Of a stretch of DNA of 64,000 nucleotides, positions 34,619-42,528 are shown in pieces. Location of the stretch: the NCBI GenBank assembly GCA_019637445.1, contig JAHBVS010000001.1:1213586-1277585 (forward strand), read 5' to 3'. Below the pieces are notes generated by a model. That model was not told where the DNA came from. It saw nothing but the letters and a program-made list of their open reading frames with translations, and ran no database searches. Position 1 is the first letter of the stretch. Each line of letters opens with the position of its first letter. The position numbers and the translations under genes were made by a program. Source of the DNA: Gemmatimonadaceae bacterium (GTDB lineage: Bacteria; Gemmatimonadota; Gemmatimonadetes; Gemmatimonadales; Gemmatimonadaceae).

Positions 34619-35340
34619 GACGGAAACCCCACATCCAGGATTCGCTCGAGGAGCCGGACGGGCACGGCTCCGGCGCCGAAGTCGCGCTCCTCGACCCAGC
34701 ACGCCGGCGAGCCGACGCCGGCGGCAATGGCGGCGGCGCGCTCGCGCCACGGTGACGGGATGGACTCCTCCGAAAATGACGACACCAGCACGGCGGGCAC
34801 ATCGGATGCGGGAGACGGTGCGGATCGCAGTGCCAACAGGCTTGCGCGCAGCGGTGGGAGTGGCAGCAGTGGCGAATCGCTGGATTCGGGACTCGCCGCC
34901 GCTGCCCGGCCCTCGTCCCAACTGGGATGGTCCCAGAGGACGAGACGAGAGACCCGCGTGCCGGAAGCCGCTGCCCCCGCGGCTGCGGCGAAGGACGCAC
35001 CCTCGCGCAAGCCGAGCAGGATCGTCCGATCGTTGCCAGAGAGGCTCTGGAGCTCCTCAAGCGCTGCGGACACATCCGCCACGAAGTCGGCGGCGTCCTC
35101 CACATCATCCAGACGTCCCGCACTGTCGCCGGTGCCGCGATAGTCGAACCGTAGCACGTCGTAGCCCAGGTCCACGAGCCGCGTGGCCAACAGTCGCAGC
35201 GTGCGGTGCGCGCGGAGATACTCCCAGCCGAGCGGCGGACAGATGAGCACGCTTGCACGCCGGCGGGGATTGGCGGCGGGCTCGAAGAGTCCGAACAGCG
35301 GCAGCGCGCGTGAGCCGAACTGCACGGCCGCGCCGCTCAC
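34615..35340 (-). CDS. alpha/beta-hydrolase-fold protein lacking the nucleophile (like exosortase-A-associated hydrolase 2)
   Basis: This 241-residue protein has the N-terminal pattern of its partner: LICPPLGWEY (32-41) and VLRFDYRGTGDSAG (62-75). The elbow reads LLGLREGASFA, with Arg112 (codon 35007-35005) where Ser or Cys should be. It cannot use the usual mechanism and is probably a pseudo-enzyme subunit. From memory, hydrolase 2 of exosortase-A loci (TIGR03101) also has G-L-R-x-G here. The last third is Ala/Ser/Pro-rich. Its GTG overlaps the methyltransferase stop and its stop overlaps the Cys hydrolase start (both GTGA), suggesting a heteromer made in equal amounts. Confidence 0.72.
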   Translation of the reverse strand: MSGAAVQFGSRALPLFGLFEPAANPRRRASVLICPPLGWEYLRAHRTLRLLATRLVDLGYDVLRFDYRGTGDSAGRLDDVEDAADFVADVSAALEELQSLSGNDRTILLGLREGASFAAAAGAAASGTRVSRLVLWDHPSWDEGRAAAASPESSDSPLLPLPPLRASLLALRSAPSPASDVPAVLVSSFSEESIPSPWRERAAAIAAGVGSPACWVEERDFGAGAVPVRLLERILDVGFPS

Positions 35341-36116
35341 GTGCGCTCCAGGACGAGACCGATGCTGGCACTGGCGCCCCGCTCCGGCCGGAAGGGCACC
35401 TCGTGCGACAGTTCAGGAATCACCCAGCGCTCCACGACCCGGAAGCCAAGGGCCCCAAGGGCGTCGAGCTCATCGCGCTCTCGACGGACGTGATACGGAA
35501 CGGCGGAGTAGCCGAGATTCTCCAGCATGAAGTAGGGGTTGCCGTCGGTCACTGCGAGCTTGTTGATGATCAGGGTCCGCGGAAGGGCGCTGAGGCCGCG
35601 CAACACGTCGGCGAGGCGCCCTTCAAGGTACTGCAGAAGGCCCGACGCGAGCACGAGGTCGTGGTCCTCTGAAACCGTTGACAGGTCGGAGGTGAACACC
35701 AAGGCCGCGAGCCGTTCCTCCTGCGCGCGCTTCGTACCCGCCACCACCATCGACGGAAGCTCCCACACCGTCCAACGCCGCGCGTCGATGTCGGGGAGCG
35801 CCGTGCGAAAGGCGCGGAACTTCGTGCCGAGGTGGCCTCCAAGATCCAGGATGCTGCGATGCGTGGACAGTCGCTGTCGCAGCGCCTCGATCACCGGGGC
35901 ATCCCACGGGGCCACCTCACACATCCGCACGAAGTTGAGTTCCGTGACTTGCGGGTAGTCGTAGCCGACGGCCTTGGGAGGCCGGATTGCCGAGAGCGCA
36001 GCCTGGCGCGTCGGGAAGCAACCAAAGAAGCGCGGTCCTTCCGCCTGCGAGAAGAAGGCGCGGCCAGCGCGCCACTCACGCAGCGCACGCAACCAGCGGA
36101 CGAAGGGCCGCCTCAC
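35337..36116 (-). CDS. TIGR04325-like methyltransferase
   Basis: This is a 259-residue putative SAM-dependent methyltransferase. The glycine-rich SAM motif is ILDLGGHLG (89-97), followed by the family pattern ARRWTVWELPSMVVAGTKRA, LASGLLQYLEG and a C-terminal NPYFMLENLGYSAVPYHV block, all typical of the TIGR04325 group seen in surface-polysaccharide and secondary-metabolite loci. The start is the GTG at 36116, overlapping the NRPS stop by 4 nt; the longer upstream frame is the NRPS gene out of frame. It acts after or during peptide assembly, possibly O- or N-methylating the product; the acceptor is not predictable. Confidence 0.75.
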   Translation of the reverse strand: MRRPFVRWLRALREWRAGRAFFSQAEGPRFFGCFPTRQAALSAIRPPKAVGYDYPQVTELNFVRMCEVAPWDAPVIEALRQRLSTHRSILDLGGHLGTKFRAFRTALPDIDARRWTVWELPSMVVAGTKRAQEERLAALVFTSDLSTVSEDHDLVLASGLLQYLEGRLADVLRGLSALPRTLIINKLAVTDGNPYFMLENLGYSAVPYHVRRERDELDALGALGFRVVERWVIPELSHEVPFRPERGASASIGLVLERT

Positions 36117-39100
36117 TCGGGCTCGGCCAACTGCGCGAGCGTCGCGAAGAAGAAGCGTCGCGGGTCGATCTTGTGCCCGGTCCGCCGGGCGATGGCCGCC
36201 GAGGCACGCAGCGCCAGCAGCGAGTGGCCGCCAAGTTCGAAGAAATTGTCGTCGCGGTACACCTGCTTGATCCCGAGCAGCGCGCACCACTCCGCGGCGA
36301 TGCCCAGCTCCACCGGTCCCTGGGGCGGGTCCTGACGGGGCTGTTGCACCGGAACGTCGAGGAGCGGATCGACGAGCCGCGCGCGGTCACGCTTTCCATT
36401 GGGCAAGACCGGGATGCCGTCGACGACCGCAAATCGTCCTGGCACGAAAGCGTCGGGCAGTCGCCGCCGCAGCGCCGCCCGGATGTCACTGCCCGTGGGA
36501 GGCCGCAGCGGGTCCGTGGGCACCACCCACGCGACGAGGCGGCGATCTGCGTCGTGCCCGCGAGCATCCACCGCCGCCGCCTTTACTTCTGGCAACGACT
36601 CAAGCGCGGCTTCGATCTCCGTGAGCTCGATCCGATGGCCCCGCACCTTGACCTGTGCATCGCTACGCCCGAGAAACTCGAGCTGTCCATCGGCCCGCCA
36701 TCGTCCGAGGTCTCCGGTCCGATACATCCGGCCGCCCCAGCCGCGCACGAAGGGATCCGACACGAATCGCTCGGCCGTGAGCTCCGGTCTGTTCCAGTAA
36801 CCGCTCGCGACCCCGAGTCCGCCGATCCAGATCTCACCGCGTGCACCCTGCGGCACCGGACGGCGTTCCGCGTCGAGCACGTAAACCGTCGTATTCTCGA
36901 TGGGGCGTCCGATGCTCACGCCGCGCGACGCATCCGCCAGCGCGGTTGCCGTGGACCAAATGGTCGTCTCGGTCGGGCCGTACACGTGGAGCAACAGGCC
37001 ACAGTGCAGGCCCAGCGCCGTTGCGAGCGATGGCGACAGTGCCTCTCCGCCACAGACCGCCACGCGGAGCCGGCCCTGCCAGCGATCGTCCAGTAGCGAG
37101 CGCCAGACGACAGGCGTGGCCTGCATGATCGTCGCAGCGGACGCATCCAACACCTCCGCCACCGCCTCGGAGCCACGCGCCTCCGCGTCCGACGCCACGA
37201 AGACCCGCGCCCCGGCGACCAGCGGCAGCAGCAGCTCGAGAATCGAGATGTCGAACGAGATCGTCGTGACGGCGAGCCACACGTCGTCGGCGCCGATGCC
37301 GGTGAGCGAACGCATGGCGTGGAGATGATTGACCAGCGCCAACTGGGGAATGTCCACGCCCTTCGGTCGGCCCGTCGAACCCGAGGTATAGATGCGATAC
37401 GCAGTGGCCGCGGGTGCCTCATCCTTCCATTCGCCATCGGTGGCCGTCTCAGCGTCCGGCAGCCGCAGTGCAGTCAGTCCGAGTCGCCTCGCCAGTTCCT
37501 CCGTCTTGCCGTCGACAAGGGCGTGCGTGACCCCTGAGTCCTCGACCATCAGGCGCAGGCGCTCCTCGGGGTAGTCGGGATCCATCGGCAAGTAGGTCGC
37601 GCCCGCACGCCAAATGCCCAGCAACGCAGTCGGCAGCTGGCGAGATCGGCGCATCAGGACCGCCACCACGGCACCCGACGCGTCGGTCCGATGCAGCAGG
37701 GCCGCCGTCGCGGCTGAGTGGCCCCAGAGCTTCGCGAAGCTGGTAGTGCCGGCGGAGTCGGCGACGGCAATCGCATCCGGTCGCCGCCGAACCTCCGCCG
37801 CGACCAACCCCAGGACAGTCTCCTCGGGCGCCGGCATCCGCTCGGCGCCGGCGCGCCCCTCGGTCTCGGCTTCCGCCTCCGCCTCCCTCAGCAGCGGCAG
37901 GTTGCCAATCGCCACCGCCCGGTCCGTCACCACCGCCGCCAGCAGCGCGTGGTAGGCGCGCAGCATGCTCGCGGCCGACGCCTCGTCCCAAAGATCGGTT
38001 CGAAAGTCGAGTCCACCGTCGAGGCGGTCGCTATACTCGCGCACCCAGAGCCCGAGATCCGTCGTCACGCTGCGTGTGCCGCGGGCGAACGAACTGATAT
38101 CGAGGTCTCCCCAGCGTCGAACGCGATCGGCCGCGAACTGATGGGTGAACATCGTCTGGTAGAGTGGCGTGCGGCTCCCGTCCCGTCGGCCGAACTCGCG
38201 CACCATCCAGTCGAAGGTCGTATCCCGGTGCTCCAACGCACCAACGACCACATCGCGCACGCGGTGAAGAAACGTCGCAAAGGGCTCGTCGCGCGCGGGC
38301 CGCAGGCGCAGCGGCAACGTGTTGACGAAGAATCCCACGACTTCCTCAAGGGACTGCCGGCTCCGGCCCTGCATCGGCGCCGCGACGACGAGATCGTCCT
38401 GTCCCGTCAGTCGATGCAGCAGCACGGCGTACACCGCGAGCAGGAGCGTGAAGAGCGTCACGCCTTCCTCACGACAGAGCCGGCGCAGCTCCTCTAGCAC
38501 GCCCTGCGTCACCGCCAACGGGATGCGGGCCCCGTCATACGTGACCCGAGGCGGCCGCGCACGGTCGGTCGGCAGTTCGAGTGTCGCGGGCGCCGCGGCG
38601 AGCGCCTCGGCCCAATAGCGATGGCCGGCTTCGGTCGCCTCCGTCGGGCCCTGCTGGTCGAGCACGAAGGCGCCGTAACTGCCAACCAGTTCCGGGAGAC
38701 TCGGCTCACGCTGCTCGACGCGCGCGGCATAGAACTCCCCGGCATCCCGCAGGAAGATGTCGAAGCTCCAGCCGTCCCAGATCAGATGATGGACGAGCAC
38801 CACCAAGACGTGCTCGGACGGACCGATGCGGATCAGGGTGAAGCGGATGAGCGGGGGTTCGTCGAGCGCTAGCGATGCGTTGCCGGTCTCGACCACCAAG
38901 TCCTCGATCGCCTCTCGGTCGTCGAGATCGTCCACGAGGTCGGCCGCGTCGAGCACACGCAGGTCGAAGGGCGCGGCGGGTGCAAATGAGAGCACCGGCG
39001 TGCCGTCGACGGTCCGCACGTGGACGCGCGCGAGGTCGTGGCGCTCGACGAAGTCACTCAGCGCGCTCCGCAGCGCCTGGGCATCGAGGGGACCTTGCAG

Positions 39101-39367
39101 GCGAAACGCGCCCGGCAGCGTATAGGCGGACAGCCCCGGTTCGGTCTGCTCGAAGAACCACAGCCGTTCCTGCTGCCCCGAGAGCAGCAGACCCCAGCGG
39201 CCGGCTTCCCGCAGCGCATCGAGGAGTTCGGTCCGAACGGCGCGCAGCGCCTCGACGTCCGCCGTCTCGAGCCGGCCGGCGGGGGCGCGCACCTGCAGCT
39301 GATCGCCCTCGAGCGACACGCGGATGTTTCGGGATGCGAGCGCCCGCAGCAGGTCGCGCGCCTTCAC
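36113..39367 (-). CDS. NRPS, TubC-docking - C - A - T (last module)
   Basis: This is a 1084-residue single-module synthetase. Residues 1-55 match the TubC-type N-terminal docking domain (IRVSLEGDQLQVRAPAGRL). The condensation domain (62-490) has an intact HHLIWDG (193-199). The adenylation domain (515-995) has YTSGSTGRPKG (660-670), YGPTETT (796-802), YRTGDLGR, VRGHRIELTEIE and PNGKRDR. The carrier domain (1015-1082) has Ser1049 in FFELGGHSL. Aligned by eye to GrsA-PheA, the specificity residues are D706 I707 L710 Q749 V771 G773 V795 I803 W804 + Lys, very close to the glycine code I remember (DILQLGLIWK). It ends just after the T domain: no TE, reductase or terminal C domain. GTG start, 4-nt overlap with the preceding NRPS. 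Confidence 0.93.
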   Translation of the reverse strand: MKARDLLRALASRNIRVSLEGDQLQVRAPAGRLETADVEALRAVRTELLDALREAGRWGLLLSGQQERLWFFEQTEPGLSAYTLPGAFRLQGPLDAQALRSALSDFVERHDLARVHVRTVDGTPVLSFAPAAPFDLRVLDAADLVDDLDDREAIEDLVVETGNASLALDEPPLIRFTLIRIGPSEHVLVVLVHHLIWDGWSFDIFLRDAGEFYAARVEQREPSLPELVGSYGAFVLDQQGPTEATEAGHRYWAEALAAAPATLELPTDRARPPRVTYDGARIPLAVTQGVLEELRRLCREEGVTLFTLLLAVYAVLLHRLTGQDDLVVAAPMQGRSRQSLEEVVGFFVNTLPLRLRPARDEPFATFLHRVRDVVVGALEHRDTTFDWMVREFGRRDGSRTPLYQTMFTHQFAADRVRRWGDLDISSFARGTRSVTTDLGLWVREYSDRLDGGLDFRTDLWDEASAASMLRAYHALLAAVVTDRAVAIGNLPLLREAEAEAETEGRAGAERMPAPEETVLGLVAAEVRRRPDAIAVADSAGTTSFAKLWGHSAATAALLHRTDASGAVVAVLMRRSRQLPTALLGIWRAGATYLPMDPDYPEERLRLMVEDSGVTHALVDGKTEELARRLGLTALRLPDAETATDGEWKDEAPAATAYRIYTSGSTGRPKGVDIPQLALVNHLHAMRSLTGIGADDVWLAVTTISFDISILELLLPLVAGARVFVASDAEARGSEAVAEVLDASAATIMQATPVVWRSLLDDRWQGRLRVAVCGGEALSPSLATALGLHCGLLLHVYGPTETTIWSTATALADASRGVSIGRPIENTTVYVLDAERRPVPQGARGEIWIGGLGVASGYWNRPELTAERFVSDPFVRGWGGRMYRTGDLGRWRADGQLEFLGRSDAQVKVRGHRIELTEIEAALESLPEVKAAAVDARGHDADRRLVAWVVPTDPLRPPTGSDIRAALRRRLPDAFVPGRFAVVDGIPVLPNGKRDRARLVDPLLDVPVQQPRQDPPQGPVELGIAAEWCALLGIKQVYRDDNFFELGGHSLLALRASAAIARRTGHKIDPRRFFFATLAQLAEPE

Positions 39368-42300
39368 AGCGTCAGGACCTCCCAGTGATCCGTCGATTCG
39401 CCCGTCGGCAGGCGGCGCGCAAACTCCGACAGCTGTGAGTGCTCGAACAGCAGCCGCACACCGATGCGACTGTTGAGGCGCTGCTCGAGCTGTGCCACCG
39501 CCCGCGCGGCAAGGATCGAATGGCCACCCAACGCGAAGAAGTCCGCTGAGGGCGAGGGAATCGCAACTCCCAGCACCGCCTGCCAGGCCTCCGCCACCTC
39601 TCGCTCCCGTGGGGTCCAGATCCCCGTCGACTCGACCGCGGCCGAGGCATGGCCGTGCGGGGCCGGCAGGGCTTGGCGATCGAGCTTGCCGTTTGTCGTG
39701 CGCGGGAGGCTGGGCACGGGGACCAGGTGCTGCGGTATCAGCGCCGCCGGGAGACGCTCCGACAGCGCCGCCCGAACGCGCGCGATGTCGAGCGTACGGC
39801 CGTCGGATTGCACAAGGTACGCGGCGAGCCGGCAGTCACCTGCGCCATCGTCCCAGAGCCGCACCGCCGCGTCGGCGATGTCGGGCATCCCGACAAAGGC
39901 CGACTCGACCTCGCCAAGCTCGACGCGCACGCCGCGCAGCTTGACCTGGTCGTCGCGCCGGCCGAGGAAGCGCAGCGTACCATCGGCCTGCCAGGCGACG
40001 GTGTCGCCAGTCCGGAAGCGCCGGAATCCCGGCCGCCCTGGGTCCTCGACGAAGCGCTCCTGCGAGAGTGCCGACTGGCCGAAGTATCCGCGTGCCACTC
40101 CGTGCCCGCCGATCACGAGCTCTCCCGGTACACCGACGGGCACCGGCGAGCCCGCAGCATCCTCCACCGACACGCTGGTGTTTGCGATGGGCCGACCGAT
40201 CGAGACAGGAACCGCGTCGTCGACCAGCTCGTGCAGCGTGGACCAGACCGTGGTCTCGGTCGGGCCGTAGGCGTTGAACGCACGAGTCGCCGCGCGGCGC
40301 AGTTGCGCACTGATGTCAGAGGGCAGCGCCTCGCCGCCGGCGATGGCGACTGTCGGTCGGTTGGCGCGCCACCCCGCAGCCAGCAGCTGTCGCCAGGTGG
40401 AGGGCGTCGCCTGAACCACCGTCGCCGCGGACGCCGCGATCACCGCGGCCAGCTGCTCACCGTCGCGGGCGGTGTCGGCGTCCACCATCACGATGCTGGC
40501 GCCGAGCGTCAGCGGTAGGTACAGCTCCAGCGCCGCGATATCGAACGTCAGCGGGGTGTGCGCCAGGAAACGGTCCGTCGCGGAACAGCGCAGGACCGCC
40601 TGCATCGCGGCCAGAAAGTTGAGCAGATTCGCCTGCGTCACCTCGACGTACTTGGGCTGGCCCGTGGACCCCGACGTCGGCATCACGTACACGACATCGT
40701 CAGGCGAGGCCTGCGCCTCGCCGGCAGCGGCGCTGTCGCCGGTCGCGACCGTGCGCACGTCCACTTCGCGAATTGACTCCCGCGCCGGACTCGCGGGAAG
40801 CGAGCCGCTGTGCATCCAAGCCGCTGGCCTGAGGTCCTCCATCACGGTCCTGATTCGCGTCGCAGGCTGACGCGGGTCCACGGGCACGTATGCGGCGCCG
40901 ACGCGCATCGCGCCAAGCAGGGCCGCGGGGAGGTGCAGGCCGCGGTCCACTGAACAGAACACGCGACTCCCTCGCGTGACGCCCGCAGCGCGAAGCGCCT
41001 GCGCCACACGGTCGGCCTCCTCCATCAACTGTCGATAGCTACGCTCCAAGTTCGCGTGGCGAACGGCAATGGCCTCGCCGTCGCGCGTGGCCAGGTCCGC
41101 GATCCACGCCGCCACGCTGGCAAACGGTGGCAGAGGCTGCGCGATTCCCTGCCACTCGCCTCGCATGCGCCGCACCGCATCGGCTGACCGGGCATCCAGC
41201 GCCGCCACGCGCCCGTCAGGGTTCGCGACCATCTGCTCAAGCATCGCCAGCAGCGTCTCCAGCCACTCCCGCACAACCGGCTCGGGAAACAGCGAGCGGT
41301 TGTACTGGCACTCCAGGCGGCACGAGCCATCCTGTCGCTGCACCAGGTTCACGAACAGCTCGAAGTACTCGGCCACGCGCGGGACCCCGCGCACCGTACC
41401 TTCCAATCCCGCCTCGCGCAGTGCTGCGTCCGCTGCCGGCTCACGGTCGAGATTGAACATGATGGGCGTGACGGGCACGTGGCCGCTGCGGCGGGGAAGG
41501 CCGACGCGCTGCAGCAATCGGCCGATCGTGTACGTCCCGTGCTCCCGCGCTTCGGCGAGTCGCAGGGCCACGCGCCGGAACAGCTCCGCGACCCGCTGCT
41601 GCGGATCGACGAAGACGCGAATCGGCAGCACGTGGACGCAGTGCCCCACCAACTCCGGCATCGCGGCGACGGCTTGGCCGGCCGTCGGCACGGCCATCAC
41701 GAGATCGTCGACAGCGGTGAGTCGCTGCGTCCAGGCCGAGCAGGCCGCGAGAAGGACGCCGAAGGTCGTGTTGCCGTGCTCGGCGGCCGTCCGTTGCACC
41801 TGCTGCATCACGGCGGCCGGAATATCGCGTTCGATCCACCCCGCGCGCAGGTCCCGGCTTGGGGCCCGCGTGTGTGGCGTGGGCAGGGCCATCAGCGGTG
41901 GCAGGCCAGCGAACTGTCGCTGCCAGAACTGGTCGGCCGCTGCGTTGTCCTGCGCGCGGACGGCCGCGGCGTAGCGCACGAACGAGGGCGGGTCGGAGAG
42001 TGCTGCGTCCGCTGCCTGATACAGCGCCAGCAGTTCCTGCAGTAGCACACCCGTCGACCAGCCATCGCACACCGCGTGATGTGCGAGCAGCACGAGCTCC
42101 GCCGAGCCCGGCGTCGTTGCTTCGGACTCGAGAAAGACGGCGCGAAACAGCGGGCCGTGGTCGAGGTCGAAGGGCTCAGATACGAGCTCGGTCGCCGCGG
42201 CGTCGAAGGACAGGGAGCCATCCACGGACGGCACGACGGCGCGTCGCTCGATGATCAGCTCACGGTCCCAGACAAAGAATGCCTCGTTGTCGCGGCTGAA

Positions 42301-42528
42301 CGTCATCCGCAGCGACTCATGCCGGCGATACAGCGCCCGCAGGGCTCTCTCCAGCCGCGCCACGTCCAAGCCGCTGTGCACGCTCAGCCGTGTGCCCTCG
42401 TTGTACGCCAGACTTGCGTCCCTGCCGAGACGCGCGGCGGCCAGCAACTCACGCTGGGAGTCCGTGGTCAGGCCGGATCCGACAGGGAAGCTTGCGGGGC
42501 CCGCCGCCATTGTTGGCTGCGCGCTCAT
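39364..42528 (-). CDS. NRPS, C - A - T
   Basis: This 1054-residue module has C (20-450, HHAVCDG at 150-156), A (470-955) and T (970-1045, Ser1004 in FALGGHSI). Core A3 is slightly unusual (PTSGSTGQPKYVEV). Others are YGPTETT (754-760), FRTGDT, RFLGRRDDQVKLRG and TNGKLDR. Specificity residues by eye alignment are D663 I664 L667 Q706 I729 G731 A753 V761 W762 + Lys, again of the DILQ glycine-like group but less close. It lies after the aminotransferase protein, so its C domain should accept the beta-aminated acyl chain. The C-terminus ends ESTDHWEVLTL, which could be the short beta-strand that TubC-type docking domains bind, pairing it with the next protein. It begins at ATG 42528, overlapping by 4 nt. 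Confidence 0.93.
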   Translation of the reverse strand: MSAQPTMAAGPASFPVGSGLTTDSQRELLAAARLGRDASLAYNEGTRLSVHSGLDVARLERALRALYRRHESLRMTFSRDNEAFFVWDRELIIERRAVVPSVDGSLSFDAAATELVSEPFDLDHGPLFRAVFLESEATTPGSAELVLLAHHAVCDGWSTGVLLQELLALYQAADAALSDPPSFVRYAAAVRAQDNAAADQFWQRQFAGLPPLMALPTPHTRAPSRDLRAGWIERDIPAAVMQQVQRTAAEHGNTTFGVLLAACSAWTQRLTAVDDLVMAVPTAGQAVAAMPELVGHCVHVLPIRVFVDPQQRVAELFRRVALRLAEAREHGTYTIGRLLQRVGLPRRSGHVPVTPIMFNLDREPAADAALREAGLEGTVRGVPRVAEYFELFVNLVQRQDGSCRLECQYNRSLFPEPVVREWLETLLAMLEQMVANPDGRVAALDARSADAVRRMRGEWQGIAQPLPPFASVAAWIADLATRDGEAIAVRHANLERSYRQLMEEADRVAQALRAAGVTRGSRVFCSVDRGLHLPAALLGAMRVGAAYVPVDPRQPATRIRTVMEDLRPAAWMHSGSLPASPARESIREVDVRTVATGDSAAAGEAQASPDDVVYVMPTSGSTGQPKYVEVTQANLLNFLAAMQAVLRCSATDRFLAHTPLTFDIAALELYLPLTLGASIVMVDADTARDGEQLAAVIAASAATVVQATPSTWRQLLAAGWRANRPTVAIAGGEALPSDISAQLRRAATRAFNAYGPTETTVWSTLHELVDDAVPVSIGRPIANTSVSVEDAAGSPVPVGVPGELVIGGHGVARGYFGQSALSQERFVEDPGRPGFRRFRTGDTVAWQADGTLRFLGRRDDQVKLRGVRVELGEVESAFVGMPDIADAAVRLWDDGAGDCRLAAYLVQSDGRTLDIARVRAALSERLPAALIPQHLVPVPSLPRTTNGKLDRQALPAPHGHASAAVESTGIWTPREREVAEAWQAVLGVAIPSPSADFFALGGHSILAARAVAQLEQRLNSRIGVRLLFEHSQLSEFARRLPTGESTDHWEVLTL

